In this document: positions 18,749-26,493 of the stretch, in pieces
Layout of the letters: each line of letters begins with the position of its first letter
Position numbering within the stretch: position 1 is the first letter of the stretch
Assembly: GCF_002754315.1 (NCBI RefSeq)
Contig: NZ_PEFE01000001.1
Location: forward strand, 186,001-250,000
Source: Flavobacterium sp. 11
GTDB taxonomy: Bacteria > Bacteroidota > Bacteroidia > Flavobacteriales > Flavobacteriaceae
DNA length: 64,000 bases
Direction of reading: 5' to 3'
Translations under genes and position numbers: made by a program
The notes under the pieces: generated by a model
The model's database searches: none
Told to the model about the DNA's origin: nothing
Seen by the model: only the letters and a program-made list of their open reading frames with translations

Positions 18749-20704
18749 CTACAACTTATGCTTCAACAATCCCAAAAGATACTCCCCATAACCTGATTTT
18801 TTCAAAGGTTCGGCTAATTCTTTAAGTTGTTGTTCTGTAATAAAACCTTGCCTCCAGGCAATTTCTTCAATACAGCCTACTTTCAAGCCCTGACGTTCCT
18901 CAAGAACCTGAACAAATTGTCCCGCTTGCATCAGGCTGTTAAAAGTTCCGGTATCCAACCAAGCAGTTCCTCTACTCAAAATCCCCACTTTTAGTTTTCC
19001 TTTTTCTAAATATATTTTGTTCACATCGGTGATTTCATATTCTCCACGAGCACTTGGCTTGATATTCTTAGCAATTTCGACCACCGAATTATCATAAAAA
19101 TACAAACCGGGTACCGCATAATTAGATTTGGGTTCTACTGGTTTTTCTTCAATAGAAAGAGCTTTGAGGTTTTTATCAAACTCCACCACACCGTACCGTT
19201 CCGGATCCGAAACATGATAAGCAAAAACAACTCCCCCTTCCGGATGGGTATTGGATTGTAACAACTCGTGCATATTGGCTCCAAAGAAAATATTATCTCC
19301 CAAAACCAGTGCTACACTATCTTTCCCAATGAACTCTTCTCCAATAACAAAAGCTTGTGCCAGTCCATTGGGAATAGCCTGCTCCGCATAACTGAATTGG
19401 CAACCAATAGCAGATCCGTCTCCCAAAAGTTTTTTAAAATTAGGCAGATCGTGAGGAGTAGAAATAATTAATATTTCATGAATTCCCGCCATCATCAAAG
19501 TAGACAACGGATAATAAATCATAGGTTTGTCATAAACTGGCATCATTTGCTTGCTCATCGCCAAGGTCAACGGATGCAATCGGGTACCGGATCCACCGGC
19601 TAGTATAATTCCTTTCATATTTTTTTTGACTTTATAACTTTCGACATTTGACTTTCGACTAACGATATTGTTTCTCGTAATAACTGGCATATTCCCCGAA
19701 GTAATATTATGCAACCAGACTTGATTTTCCAAATACCAGTTCACCGTACGTTCCAATCCTTGTTCAAAAGTAACCGAAGGCTTCCATCCCAATTCTTTAT
19801 TGATCTTAGACGCATCGATGGCATATCTCAAGTCATGGCCTGGCCGGTCTTTTACATAGGAAATCAATTGTTCCGATGAACCTGCTGCACGGCCTAATTT
19901 TTCATCCATTATTTTGCAAAGCAATTTAACCAAATCGATATTCTGCCATTCATTAAAACCACCAATATTATAGGTATCATGATTTTTGCCTTCATGGAAA
20001 ACCAAATCAATCGCTACGGCATGATCTTCAACAAACAGCCAATCACGAGTATATTTCCCATCGCCATAAACCGGCAAAGGTTTATTTTGAATGATATTAT
20101 TGATAAATAAAGGAATCAATTTTTCCGGAAAATGGTAGGGTCCATAATTATTGGAACAATTCGTCAACACATAAGGTAAACCATACGTTTCTCCATAAGC
20201 ACGAACAAAATGATCGGAACTGGCTTTAGAAGCCGAGTAAGGCGAATTAGGATCATAAGCCGTGGTCTCAGTGAATAATCCTTCAGCACCCAAACTGCCA
20301 TAAACCTCATCAGTACTGATGTGATAAAAACGTTTCCCTTCATAATTGCCTTGCCAAGTAGCTTTAGCCGCATTCAATAAATTCATGGTTCCAATAACAT
20401 TGGTTTTCACAAACGATAAAGGATCCGTTATGGAACGATCTACATGAGATTCGGCAGCCAAATGCAAAACCCCATCAAATTGATGCTCCGCAAACAATTG
20501 ATCTATAAATGGCGCATCAACGATATCCCCTTTGATAAAAGTATAATTGGGTGCAACCTCTATATCGGCAATATTCTCTAAATTCCCAGCATAGGTCAAC
20601 GCATCTAAATTAAAGATTTGATACTGAGGATACTTCTTCACAAAAAGTCGCACAACATGAGACCCTATAAAACCGGCTCCACCGGTAATTAATATTTTTT
20701 TCAT
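18749..20704 (-). CDS. rmlBA: RmlB-RmlA fused reading frame: dTDP-glucose 4,6-dehydratase plus glucose-1-phosphate thymidylyltransferase
   Basis: One 651-aa frame covers two enzymes of dTDP-L-rhamnose synthesis. Residues 1-337 are RmlB: GGAGFIG at 8-14, HISTDEVYG and the YSASK catalytic pair. Residues 363-651 are a full-length 289-aa RmlA with [26 protein letters not shown]. The 25-residue link between them looks like translated spacer. Shifting the frame by one base at the GGGG (19694-19697) gives [11 protein letters not shown] and a stop at 19659-19661, the normal RmlB ending. So a single-base deletion probably fused two separate genes; RmlA still has its own ATG at 19618. RmlA makes dTDP-glucose and RmlB dehydrates it; rmlD and rmlC are upstream. 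Confidence 0.9.
   Translation of the reverse strand: MKKILITGGAGFIGSHVVRLFVKKYPQYQIFNLDALTYAGNLENIADIEVAPNYTFIKGDIVDAPFIDQLFAEHQFDGVLHLAAESHVDRSITDPLSFVKTNVIGTMNLLNAAKATWQGNYEGKRFYHISTDEVYGSLGAEGLFTETTAYDPNSPYSASKASSDHFVRAYGETYGLPYVLTNCSNNYGPYHFPEKLIPLFINNIIQNKPLPVYGDGKYTRDWLFVEDHAVAIDLVFHEGKNHDTYNIGGFNEWQNIDLVKLLCKIMDEKLGRAAGSSEQLISYVKDRPGHDLRYAIDASKINKELGWKPSVTFEQGLERTVNWYLENQVWLHNITSGNMPVITRNNIVSRKSNVESYKVKKNMKGIILAGGSGTRLHPLTLAMSKQMMPVYDKPMIYYPLSTLMMAGIHEILIISTPHDLPNFKKLLGDGSAIGCQFSYAEQAIPNGLAQAFVIGEEFIGKDSVALVLGDNIFFGANMHELLQSNTHPEGGVVFAYHVSDPERYGVVEFDKNLKALSIEEKPVEPKSNYAVPGLYFYDNSVVEIAKNIKPSARGEYEITDVNKIYLEKGKLKVGILSRGTAWLDTGTFNSLMQAGQFVQVLEERQGLKVGCIEEIAWRQGFITEQQLKELAEPLKKSGYGEYLLGLLKHKL
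19616..19618 (-). other. rmlA: Own start codon of rmlA inside the fused frame
   Basis: The ATG at 19618-19616 begins [14 protein letters not shown], the exact start usual for RmlA, giving 289 aa to the stop at 18749. A normal separate RmlA could therefore be made from the same mRNA even if the fusion is real. Confidence 0.85.
19659..19698 (-). pseudogene. rmlB: Displaced native C terminus and stop of rmlB
   Basis: Read one base out of the fused frame, this stretch encodes [11 protein letters not shown] then TAG, the usual RmlB ending. Five G instead of four at 19694-19697 would restore a 348-aa RmlB ending here, 40 bases before the rmlA start. Confidence 0.85.
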
Positions 20705-20861
20705 TTTATTATTTTTTATTTAAACACAAAAAGTGAACCCACAAAAACCACAAAGTTTCCAGCAAAGAACAAAGAATTATACACGGAATACCTGAACACT
20801 TTTACTGAACACTGACCACTTCGCATTTCACCCACTATTCACTTCTCACCATTCACTTTCA

Positions 20862-20880
20862 TTTCGAGCGTAGTCGAGAA
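20862..20880. repeat. CGAGCGnAGTCGAG hairpin repeat (a)
   Basis: TTTCGAGCGTAGTCGAGAA folds into a short hairpin. Related units lie at 22289-22313 (CCTGAGCGAAGTAGAAGG) and 23459-23478. This type of short repeat is widespread between genes in Bacteroidota. Each unit here is followed within about 40 bases by a copy of the covarying hairpin family. Confidence 0.7.
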
Positions 20881-20896
20881 ACAAAATTATGTCCTG

Positions 20897-20936
20897 AATT
20901 TTCGGCTCCCTTTAGGGCTGGGGTAAAACGAAAATT
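20897..20936. repeat. Covarying hairpin family, copy 1
   Basis: Outer arms AATTTTCG and CGAAAATT (8 perfect pairs) flank a 24-base core: GCTCCCTTTAGGG followed by CTGGGGTAAAA. The CCC-TTTA-GGG part can form an inner hairpin. Confidence 0.85.
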
Positions 20937-21025
20937 GTAAACCTGTTCTCATCTCACTAAAACCCATACCTAAAACTCCTAGCCCGCCCTTAAATTAAAA
21001 ACGTCAAAAAAACAACGAAAAAGTA

Positions 21026-21091
21026 AAGTGGCAGCAGTCCGCGAGTTGAGGACGAAGGACGAACGGCTCGGGCTGCGGAACGGCACTTTGA
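21026..21091. repeat. GC-rich structured intergenic element
   Basis: Outer arms AAAGTG/CACTTT enclose nested GCAGC/GCTGC and CGAG/CTCG pairs around a GGACGAAGGACG centre. The element is strikingly GC-rich against its AT-rich surroundings. No reading frame of note is present. It may be a dispersed repeat or an RNA; only one copy is in the window. Confidence 0.55.
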
Positions 21092-21366
21092 TGTAGTTTT
21101 TAACCTTTTTATTTACAGGCTTGAAATCGAAGATTCATGAATACAAAAAAACAATAATAACCCATGAATATTTTTTTGTTTCTTTTTTTATCAAGAAAAA
21201 AAGTAAAGACTCTCTTCAAAAAAACTATTTATTGGCTATTTCATATACGATGTTCGATATACGATTTCCAAAACCAATTCCTCACTATTCACGCACCCTT
21301 TTCGGTTAAAAACGACTACTCATTCTCATAACAGAGAACTCACAACCGATAACTGATAACCGACAA

Positions 21367-22221
21367 CTACCCCAACAACCCCATACATTTCCTCAAACTG
21401 GTTATATACTCAGGAACCACCACCCCATAAACAGATTTAATTTTACTTTTATCCAATAACGAATATTGCGGACGCTTAGCTGGTGTTGGATAAGCCGATG
21501 TTGAAATCCCGCTGATTTCAACATCAAAACCACCAATTTCTTGAATCGCCAAAGCAAACTCATACCAGCTGATTGCTCCTTCATTGGAAAAATGATAAAT
21601 CCCGGCCTGCCAATGAGCATGGGTCAGAATCGTCATAATAGCCTGCGCCAAATCTGCGGCATAAGTGGGGCTCCCTATTTGGTCATTGACCACATTCAAA
21701 CTGTCTCTTTCTTGCATCAGTTTCGACATGGTTTTCACAAAATTTGTTCCAAAACTCGAATATACCCAGGAAGTTCGGATAATAATTGAATCCGGATTGT
21801 ACTTTATACAAGCCTTTTCCCCAGCCAACTTAGTTACCCCATACACATTAATCGGATTAGGCTGGGCAGTTTCTGTTAAAGCAGTAGCCGCTGTTCCATC
21901 AAAAACATAATCGGTGGAAACATGAATCAATTGACAATCATTCACATTACTCCATTTGGCCAATACAGCCACCGACTTATGATTCAACACATCCGACAAT
22001 TCAAACTCCGATTCTGCTTTATCAACCGCGGTATGTGCCGCACAATTGATAATAATCTGTGGGTTAATTTTAGTTAATTCCGTTTCTAATTTTTCCAGAT
22101 TACACAAATCTAATTCCTGATAATCTGTAAAAATCCATTCAAACTGGGTATACACTTTTGACAAAAGCCTTAATTCAGACCCAAGCTGTCCATTCCCTCC
22201 TGTAATTAGTATTTTTTTCAT
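21367..22221 (-). CDS. rmlD: dTDP-4-dehydrorhamnose reductase RmlD
   Basis: The protein is 284 aa, normal for RmlD. The NAD(P)-binding GGNGQLGSE is at the N terminus, then NCAAHTAVDKAE, HVSTDYVFDG, the YGVTK catalytic pair, the RTSWVYSSFGTNFVKTM segment and the NDQIGSPTYAADLA signature. It performs the last step, reduction to dTDP-L-rhamnose, in the cytoplasm. The gene is separated from rmlC by an unrelated Bro-N gene and three hairpin repeats, and from rmlB by a further repeat region, so the rml operon has been opened up. Confidence 0.95.
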   Translation of the reverse strand: MKKILITGGNGQLGSELRLLSKVYTQFEWIFTDYQELDLCNLEKLETELTKINPQIIINCAAHTAVDKAESEFELSDVLNHKSVAVLAKWSNVNDCQLIHVSTDYVFDGTAATALTETAQPNPINVYGVTKLAGEKACIKYNPDSIIIRTSWVYSSFGTNFVKTMSKLMQERDSLNVVNDQIGSPTYAADLAQAIMTILTHAHWQAGIYHFSNEGAISWYEFALAIQEIGGFDVEISGISTSAYPTPAKRPQYSLLDKSKIKSVYGVVVPEYITSLRKCMGLLG

Positions 22222-22288
22222 TTATTTTTTAATCTTTTCAATTTTCAAGACACGAATACTTTTCTCTACTAACTATTCACTTCTCACT

Positions 22289-22313
22289 GTCATCCTGAGC
22301 GAAGTAGAAGGAC
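22289..22313. repeat. CGAGCGnAGTCGAG-type hairpin repeat (b)
   Basis: TGTCATCCTGAGCGAAGTAG followed by AAGGA is a member of the common Bacteroidota TCATCCTGAGCGnAGTCGAAGG repeat type. It lies 37 bases before hairpin-family copy 2. Confidence 0.65.
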
Positions 22314-22350
22314 ACTACTACCCTTTGTGTCGATACAAATTTACGTTCTG

Positions 22351-22394
22351 AATTTTCGGCTTCCGCCGTGGCGGATCGGGGTAAAACGAAAATT
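22351..22394. repeat. Covarying hairpin family, copy 2 (exchanged inner stem)
   Basis: Outer arms AATTTTCG/CGAAAATT as in copy 1. The inner hairpin is CCGCC-GT-GGCGG instead of CCC-TTTA-GGG, with the following GGGGTAAAA kept. Both sides of the inner stem have changed while pairing is maintained. Confidence 0.85.
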
Positions 22395-22460
22395 TTACAC
22401 AACAACTTTAAACGGTAAACTCTTTTTAACGAACTGGGGACCCATTACCGATTCGACAAA

Positions 22461-23300
22461 CTACTCCTTTTGTTCTTTATTTTTAGCATCCAAAACCTGT
22501 CTTGCATTCAATCCTGTTACTACCTTTTTACCTGTTCTAGCTTCTAATTCTTGAAGTGCTACTTTGGCTACATTGCCTCCTTGCTGAGCTACTTTTTGAC
22601 TCTCTTCGAAACTTTCGGGATTCACAGCTTGAGAAATGTCTTTCGTAGAAGCTTCAGCCAACATATTTAGAATTAATTCCGTATTCGTCATGTTATCCCT
22701 AAGATTTTCTTTCTTCAGCCCTTTCAACACTTTATACTCTTTAGTCGTTTTGTCTGACCAGGCTTTGGAGATAATATCAGTCAATGTAGCAAATTGGATT
22801 CCTTCTTTCAATCCCCTGCTTTTCCATTCGTCAGTTAACTCTTTTCGAACCTCAATACTTTTTAAACGTTGATTGATCCAATTTTGAGAATAGCCCAATT
22901 GTAGATATTGTTCCAATGCGCGATCGATGGTCAGTTCTGGGTCTTGCATTTCATCCAAGCGCTCCGAAGCTATTTGTGCCAGCCAAAGTTTAAAAGGTTC
23001 AGCTTTTGGCGAAGGTATGGATTGTATTAACCTAAACAATTGTTCCGTATCGGCTACATCGGTCTTATAATACTTCCCATCGGCAGATTGCATTTTCAGT
23101 TGACTACAATTTGTAGTCAACTGACTCCCTTCCTTTTTTAAACGCATTTTCAGAACACTCCAATATTTTCTGGCATTAGGGGTTTCACTCAAAACTGCAA
23201 TTGTATCTACAATAGAAAAATACCATTTTTCTTGATCGGCATCCCATAGAGTCCGCACTTTTTTATTTTCAAACAACTGTAAGGACTGACTTTGTTTCAT
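22461..23300 (-). CDS. Bro-N domain protein (phage antirepressor-like), function unknown
   Basis: The protein is 279 aa from the ATG at 23300. The N-terminal 100 residues match the Bro-N pattern (VRTLWDADQEKWYFSIVDTIAVLSE, NARKYWSVLKMRLKKEG, LKMQSADGKYYKTDVADTEQLFRLIQSIPSPKAEPFKLWLA). A conserved C-terminal part follows (ELTDEWKSRGLKEG), as in chromosomal Bro-N/DinD-like proteins. Bro-N is a DNA-binding module first known from phages and viruses; the cellular role of these homologues is not known. It has no link to sugar synthesis and lies between rmlC and rmlD, with hairpin-family copies on both sides (2; 3 and 4), suggesting insertion as a cassette. A 27-base palindrome lies in its coding sequence. 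Confidence 0.8.
   Translation of the reverse strand: MKQSQSLQLFENKKVRTLWDADQEKWYFSIVDTIAVLSETPNARKYWSVLKMRLKKEGSQLTTNCSQLKMQSADGKYYKTDVADTEQLFRLIQSIPSPKAEPFKLWLAQIASERLDEMQDPELTIDRALEQYLQLGYSQNWINQRLKSIEVRKELTDEWKSRGLKEGIQFATLTDIISKAWSDKTTKEYKVLKGLKKENLRDNMTNTELILNMLAEASTKDISQAVNPESFEESQKVAQQGGNVAKVALQELEARTGKKVVTGLNARQVLDAKNKEQKE
23099..23125. repeat. Palindrome inside the Bro-N gene
   Basis: CAGTTGACTACAA and TTGTAGTCAACTG are perfect 13-base arms around one T. It encodes the repeated SQLTTNCSQL residues. It could bind a regulator or simply reflect the protein repeat. Confidence 0.6.
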
Positions 23301-23357
23301 ACACAATAGTATCTTAAATCATTTATACTTGACCCGTCGAGACAAATTTACGTTCTG

Positions 23358-23397
23358 AATTTTCGGCTCCCTTTAGGGTCGGGGCAAAACGAAAATT
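23358..23397. repeat. Covarying hairpin family, copy 3
   Basis: Arms AATTTTCG/CGAAAATT around GCTCCCTTTAGGG and TCGGGGCAAAA, upstream of the Bro-N gene. Confidence 0.85.
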
Positions 23398-23458
23398 TTA
23401 CACCTACTCACTATTCACTACTACCCTCTGAACGAACACTGAACACTCCCTACTGTCA

Positions 23459-23478
23459 TCTCGAGCGCAGTCGAGAGA
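23459..23478. repeat. CGAGCGnAGTCGAG hairpin repeat (c)
   Basis: TCTCGAGCGCAGTCGAGAGA has 6-base arms TCTCGA/TCGAGA. It lies 15 bases before hairpin-family copy 4. Confidence 0.7.
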
Positions 23479-23493
23479 CAAAAATGCATTCTG

Positions 23494-23533
23494 AATTTTC
23501 GGCTCTCTTTAGGGCCGGGGCAAAACGAAAATT
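23494..23533. repeat. Covarying hairpin family, copy 4
   Basis: Arms AATTTTCG/CGAAAATT around GCTCTCTTTAGGG and CCGGGGCAAAA. The inner CTC/GGG keeps a G-T (G-U) pair. It lies just downstream of rmlC. Confidence 0.85.
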
Positions 23534-23571
23534 TTACACCTACTCACTTTTCACAACTCACTTTTCACAAC

Positions 23572-24120
23572 TTAAAACTGGCTGTTACAATTAGCAAAAT
23601 TAGGTAAAACTAAATCCTTTTCAGATACAATTGCATCCGCTAAATCCATTCCCCAATCGATATTCAAGGTTGGATCATCAAAACGAATTCCACCCTCACT
23701 TTGTTTGTTATAAAACTGATCGCATTTGTACATCACGACAGCCGTTTCACTCAATACCGAAAAACCATGGGCAAAACCTTGTGGCACCAACAATTGTTTT
23801 TTATTTTCGGCTGTTAATTTCACTCCGAAATGTTTTCCATAAGTAGGCGAATCTTTTCTCAAATCAACTGCCACATCAATAATTTCTCCTTGAAGTACAC
23901 GAACCAATTTCGTTTGTGCAAAAGGTGGGTTTTGATAATGCAAGCCACGCAAAGTTCCTCTTTTAGAAAAAGATTGATTATCCTGAACAAATTCAATATC
24001 TATACCTAAATCGGTAAATTTTGTCTTGCTATATGCTTCAAAAAAATAGCCTCTTTCATCTCCAAAAACAATTGGTTCTACAATTACTAAATCTTTTATA
24101 AACGTTTTTTCAATTTTCAT
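23572..24120 (-). CDS. rmlC: dTDP-4-dehydrorhamnose 3,5-epimerase RmlC
   Basis: The protein is 182 aa from the ATG at 24120 (MKIEKTFIKDL), the usual family start; a longer frame would overlap the upstream gene. RmlC landmarks are GDERGYFFEAYS, DNQSFSKRGTLRGLHYQNPP with the catalytic histidine in LRGLHYQ, EIIDVAVDLRKDSPTYGKH, VPQGFAHGFSVLSE and RFDDPTLNIDWG. This cupin-fold enzyme epimerises the 4-keto sugar before RmlD. It follows the aminotransferase gene by 22 bases. Confidence 0.95.
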   Translation of the reverse strand: MKIEKTFIKDLVIVEPIVFGDERGYFFEAYSKTKFTDLGIDIEFVQDNQSFSKRGTLRGLHYQNPPFAQTKLVRVLQGEIIDVAVDLRKDSPTYGKHFGVKLTAENKKQLLVPQGFAHGFSVLSETAVVMYKCDQFYNKQSEGGIRFDDPTLNIDWGMDLADAIVSEKDLVLPNFANCNSQF

Positions 24121-24142
24121 GTTAAAATTCAATTCTAATTTA

Positions 24143-25282
24143 TTATTTAAAGAAATTCGCAATCACTGCCGCAATTCTTTCTCTCTCCACATCCGTAAGA
24201 TTTGATCCGGATGGCAGACACAAACCATTTTCAAATAAGGTCTCCGATATTTTATTTCCATAATACGGATACGTTGAAAAAATAGGTTGTACGTGCATCG
24301 GTTTCCACAATGGTCGTGATTCTATATTGGCAGCTTCAAAAGCCAAACGCAATGCTTCTCTGTTTATACCATCTTCTGAACTAGGTTCCACCACAATGGC
24401 ACTCAGCCAGTAATTAGCAAAATAATCATCGTTTGGAGCTGTAAAAACGGTGACTGCTGCAATATCCTTGAACAAATCAACATAAAAAGTATTCATTTTT
24501 CTACGTAAACCCACGTGATCATCCAATACCTCCATTTGCCCACGGCCAATACCAGCGCAAATGTTACTCATTCTGTAATTATATCCTATTTCACTATGCT
24601 GATAATGCGGAGCGTTATCTCTTGATTGGGTTGCATAAAATACAGCCTTGTCCTTTAAGGATGCAGTCGGCGTAACAATTGCTCCTCCTCCTGAAGTAGT
24701 AATAATTTTATTCCCATTAAAAGACAAAACCCCAATATCTCCGAAAGTACCACATTTTTGCCCCTTATAACTGCTACCTAATGCTTCAGCACTATCTTCT
24801 AAAATTGGAATCCCGTATTTATCAGCCACAACTCGAATTTCTTCAACTTTATAAGGTACACCGTACAGATGCACTGCAATAATTGCTTTTGGAGTTTTTC
24901 CTTTGGCAATACGGTCGATAATAGCTTCCTCTAAAGCAATGGGACATAAATTCCAAGTATCAATCTCGCTGTCAATAAAAATAGGAGTTGCGCCTTGATA
25001 CAAAATTGGATTTGCCGAAGCTGAAAAAGTCATACTTTGACAAATTACCTCATCTCCCGCTTGAACTCCTAATAAAATTAAGCCTAAATGGATGGCGGCG
25101 GTTCCAGAACTCAAAGCACCCACAAAAGCTTGATTCTCTAAATAATTTTCTAAATCTTGCTCTAAACCATTTACATTGGGGCCCAATGGGGCTACCCAAT
25201 TGGCATCAAATGCCTCTTTAACAAATTTTCGTTCGTTTCCACCCATGTGTGGTGAAGAAAGCCATATTTTTGAATTATTCAT
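24143..25282 (-). CDS. pglE: PglE-like sugar aminotransferase (DegT/DnrJ/EryC1/StrS family)
   Basis: The protein is 379 aa. The PLP lysine is Lys192 in SFNGNKIITTSGGG, with the cofactor Asp163 in LEDSAEALGS; SGTAAIHLGL near residue 59 and the C-terminal end are typical. PglE-type enzymes transfer an amino group to UDP-4-keto-6-deoxy-GlcNAc. The neighbouring PglD-like acetyltransferase overlaps it by 8 bases and the PglC-like transferase is next, which is the bacillosamine gene set. The substrate assignment rests on this context as well as sequence. Confidence 0.9.
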   Translation of the reverse strand: MNNSKIWLSSPHMGGNERKFVKEAFDANWVAPLGPNVNGLEQDLENYLENQAFVGALSSGTAAIHLGLILLGVQAGDEVICQSMTFSASANPILYQGATPIFIDSEIDTWNLCPIALEEAIIDRIAKGKTPKAIIAVHLYGVPYKVEEIRVVADKYGIPILEDSAEALGSSYKGQKCGTFGDIGVLSFNGNKIITTSGGGAIVTPTASLKDKAVFYATQSRDNAPHYQHSEIGYNYRMSNICAGIGRGQMEVLDDHVGLRRKMNTFYVDLFKDIAAVTVFTAPNDDYFANYWLSAIVVEPSSEDGINREALRLAFEAANIESRPLWKPMHVQPIFSTYPYYGNKISETLFENGLCLPSGSNLTDVERERIAAVIANFFK

Positions 25283-25889
25283 TTACTTGTAAATTAAATT
25301 TTATTATTTTGCCTGGATTACCGACCACAATGGCATAATCAGGAACATCCTTTATAATTACTGCCCCGGCTCCAATAGTAACCCATTTTCCTATTTTAAC
25401 CCCTTGAATAACTGTTGCTCCAATTCCTATCTGACTACCCTCTCCTACCAAAACACCACCCGCTAAAGAAGCATTAGGAGAAATATGAACAAAATCATTT
25501 AGAATACAATCGTGATCCACAACAGCTCCTGTATTTATAATACAATGTTTCCCAATATTCACTGAAGCATTAAGAATTGCTCCAGCCATTATTACAGTCC
25601 CTTCATTAATATCTACATCATATGAAACGATAGCATTAGGATGGATTGCTTTCACATATAGGGCAGAAATTTTTTTAGAAATTTTTTTTCTTATCTTATT
25701 ATTTCCAACTGATATAATTAATTGTTTGTCTATAAAAAAGTCTAAAGTTTTAGTTTTAAAAACCGGTACATCAAAAATTACATTAAATTTAGGATTATCA
25801 TCAAATACCCCTTCAATTGGATATTCGTTTGATTTTTTAATAATGTCAATTATAACTTTACAATGCCCACTCCCACCAAATAAATACAT
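25275..25889 (-). CDS. pglD: PglD-like sugar O/N-acyltransferase (left-handed beta-helix)
   Basis: The protein is 204 aa. The N-terminal Rossmann-like UDP-sugar-binding part starts MYLFGGSGHCKVIIDI. The C-terminal hexapeptide-repeat helix contains NTGAVVDHDCILNDFVHISPNASLAGGVLVGEG, with the conserved catalytic His of the VDHD segment, and ends with the usual IVVGNPGKII. This matches PglD, which N-acetylates the 4-amino sugar using acetyl-CoA to give UDP-di-N-acetylbacillosamine. It overlaps pglE by 8 bases and follows the PglC-like gene by one base. Confidence 0.9.
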   Translation of the reverse strand: MYLFGGSGHCKVIIDIIKKSNEYPIEGVFDDNPKFNVIFDVPVFKTKTLDFFIDKQLIISVGNNKIRKKISKKISALYVKAIHPNAIVSYDVDINEGTVIMAGAILNASVNIGKHCIINTGAVVDHDCILNDFVHISPNASLAGGVLVGEGSQIGIGATVIQGVKIGKWVTIGAGAVIIKDVPDYAIVVGNPGKIIKFNLQVNE

Positions 25890-25890
25890 C

Positions 25891-26493
25891 TTAATTCCCT
25901 TTAAAAGATTCTGTTGTTACTGAACCGTTTGCATTTATACCTTCCGACTTAAGTACTTTTTTTACAGTCAAAAATAATATCTTAATATCTAAAAAAAAAT
26001 TTAAATTTTCTACATACCAAACATCATACTCAAACTTTTGTCGCCAAGAAATCGCATTCCTCCCATGAACTTGTGCCCAACCCGTTATACCAGGTTTTAC
26101 TTCATGACGCTTTTTTTGTTCTTCATCATACAACGCCAAATATTCTGGCAATAAAGGTCGTGGCCCTATCAGGCTCATATCTCCTTTTAGCACATTGAGT
26201 AACTGCGGAATTTCATCCAAAGATGTTTTTCGAACGAATTTACCGATTTTTGTCAAACGTTGATCATCAGACAGTAAATTCCCAACTATATCCTTTTTGT
26301 CATTCATGGTTCTGAACTTAATAATTTCGAAAATTTTTCCATTTTTGCCAGGGCGGAATTGAAAGAAAAAAGGTTTGCCTTGGTTAGCAAAATACAAACC
26401 AATAGTTACAATAAGAAACAAAGGGCTTAATAATAGTAATCCTATTATAGCACAACTAAAGTCAATCATTATTTTAAAAAAAGATTTATACAT
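25891..26493 (-). CDS. pglC: PglC-like monotopic phosphoglycosyl transferase
   Basis: The protein is 200 aa, the size of small single-domain bacterial sugar transferases. It has the N-terminal re-entrant membrane helix (about 8-32), KFRTMND at 59-65, the catalytic Asp93-Glu94 in TSLDEIPQLLNVL, and SLIGPRPLLPEY. It transfers a sugar phosphate from a UDP-sugar to undecaprenyl phosphate, which starts repeat-unit assembly. With PglD, PglE and PglF-like genes alongside, the first sugar is probably di-N-acetylbacillosamine. The start overlaps the end of the upstream glycosyltransferase gene by 8 bases. Confidence 0.93.
   Translation of the reverse strand: MYKSFFKIMIDFSCAIIGLLLLSPLFLIVTIGLYFANQGKPFFFQFRPGKNGKIFEIIKFRTMNDKKDIVGNLLSDDQRLTKIGKFVRKTSLDEIPQLLNVLKGDMSLIGPRPLLPEYLALYDEEQKKRHEVKPGITGWAQVHGRNAISWRQKFEYDVWYVENLNFFLDIKILFLTVKKVLKSEGINANGSVTTESFKGN

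Larger units (their letters stand above)
20705..21366. other. Repeat-rich intergenic region between rmlD and rmlB
   Basis: No convincing gene is present in these 662 bases. The stretch contains a TTTCGAGCGTAGTCGAGAA hairpin (20862-20880), copy 1 of the covarying hairpin family (20897-20936) and a GC-rich structured element (21026-21091). The remainder is low-complexity sequence of the CACTATTCACTTCTCACC type. The short plus-strand frame at 21121-21309 has no recognisable features. Confidence 0.6.

Noticed and set aside
18749..20704. Natural two-domain RmlB-RmlA enzyme
   Set aside because: The complete native RmlB C terminus and stop exist one base out of frame, so a deletion explains the fusion better.
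20897..20936. Hairpin family as ordinary intrinsic terminators
   Set aside because: Copies lack a T-run directly after the stem, have a long conserved core in the loop, and several occur in pairs within one gap.
21121..21309. Small plus-strand protein of 62 aa in the rmlD-rmlB gap
   Set aside because: No recognisable domain, composition like translated intergenic sequence, no sign of a start signal.
22351..23533. Insertion sequence around the Bro-N gene
   Set aside because: No transposase, no terminal inverted repeats enclosing a transposase and no target duplication were seen; only the hairpin repeats flank it.
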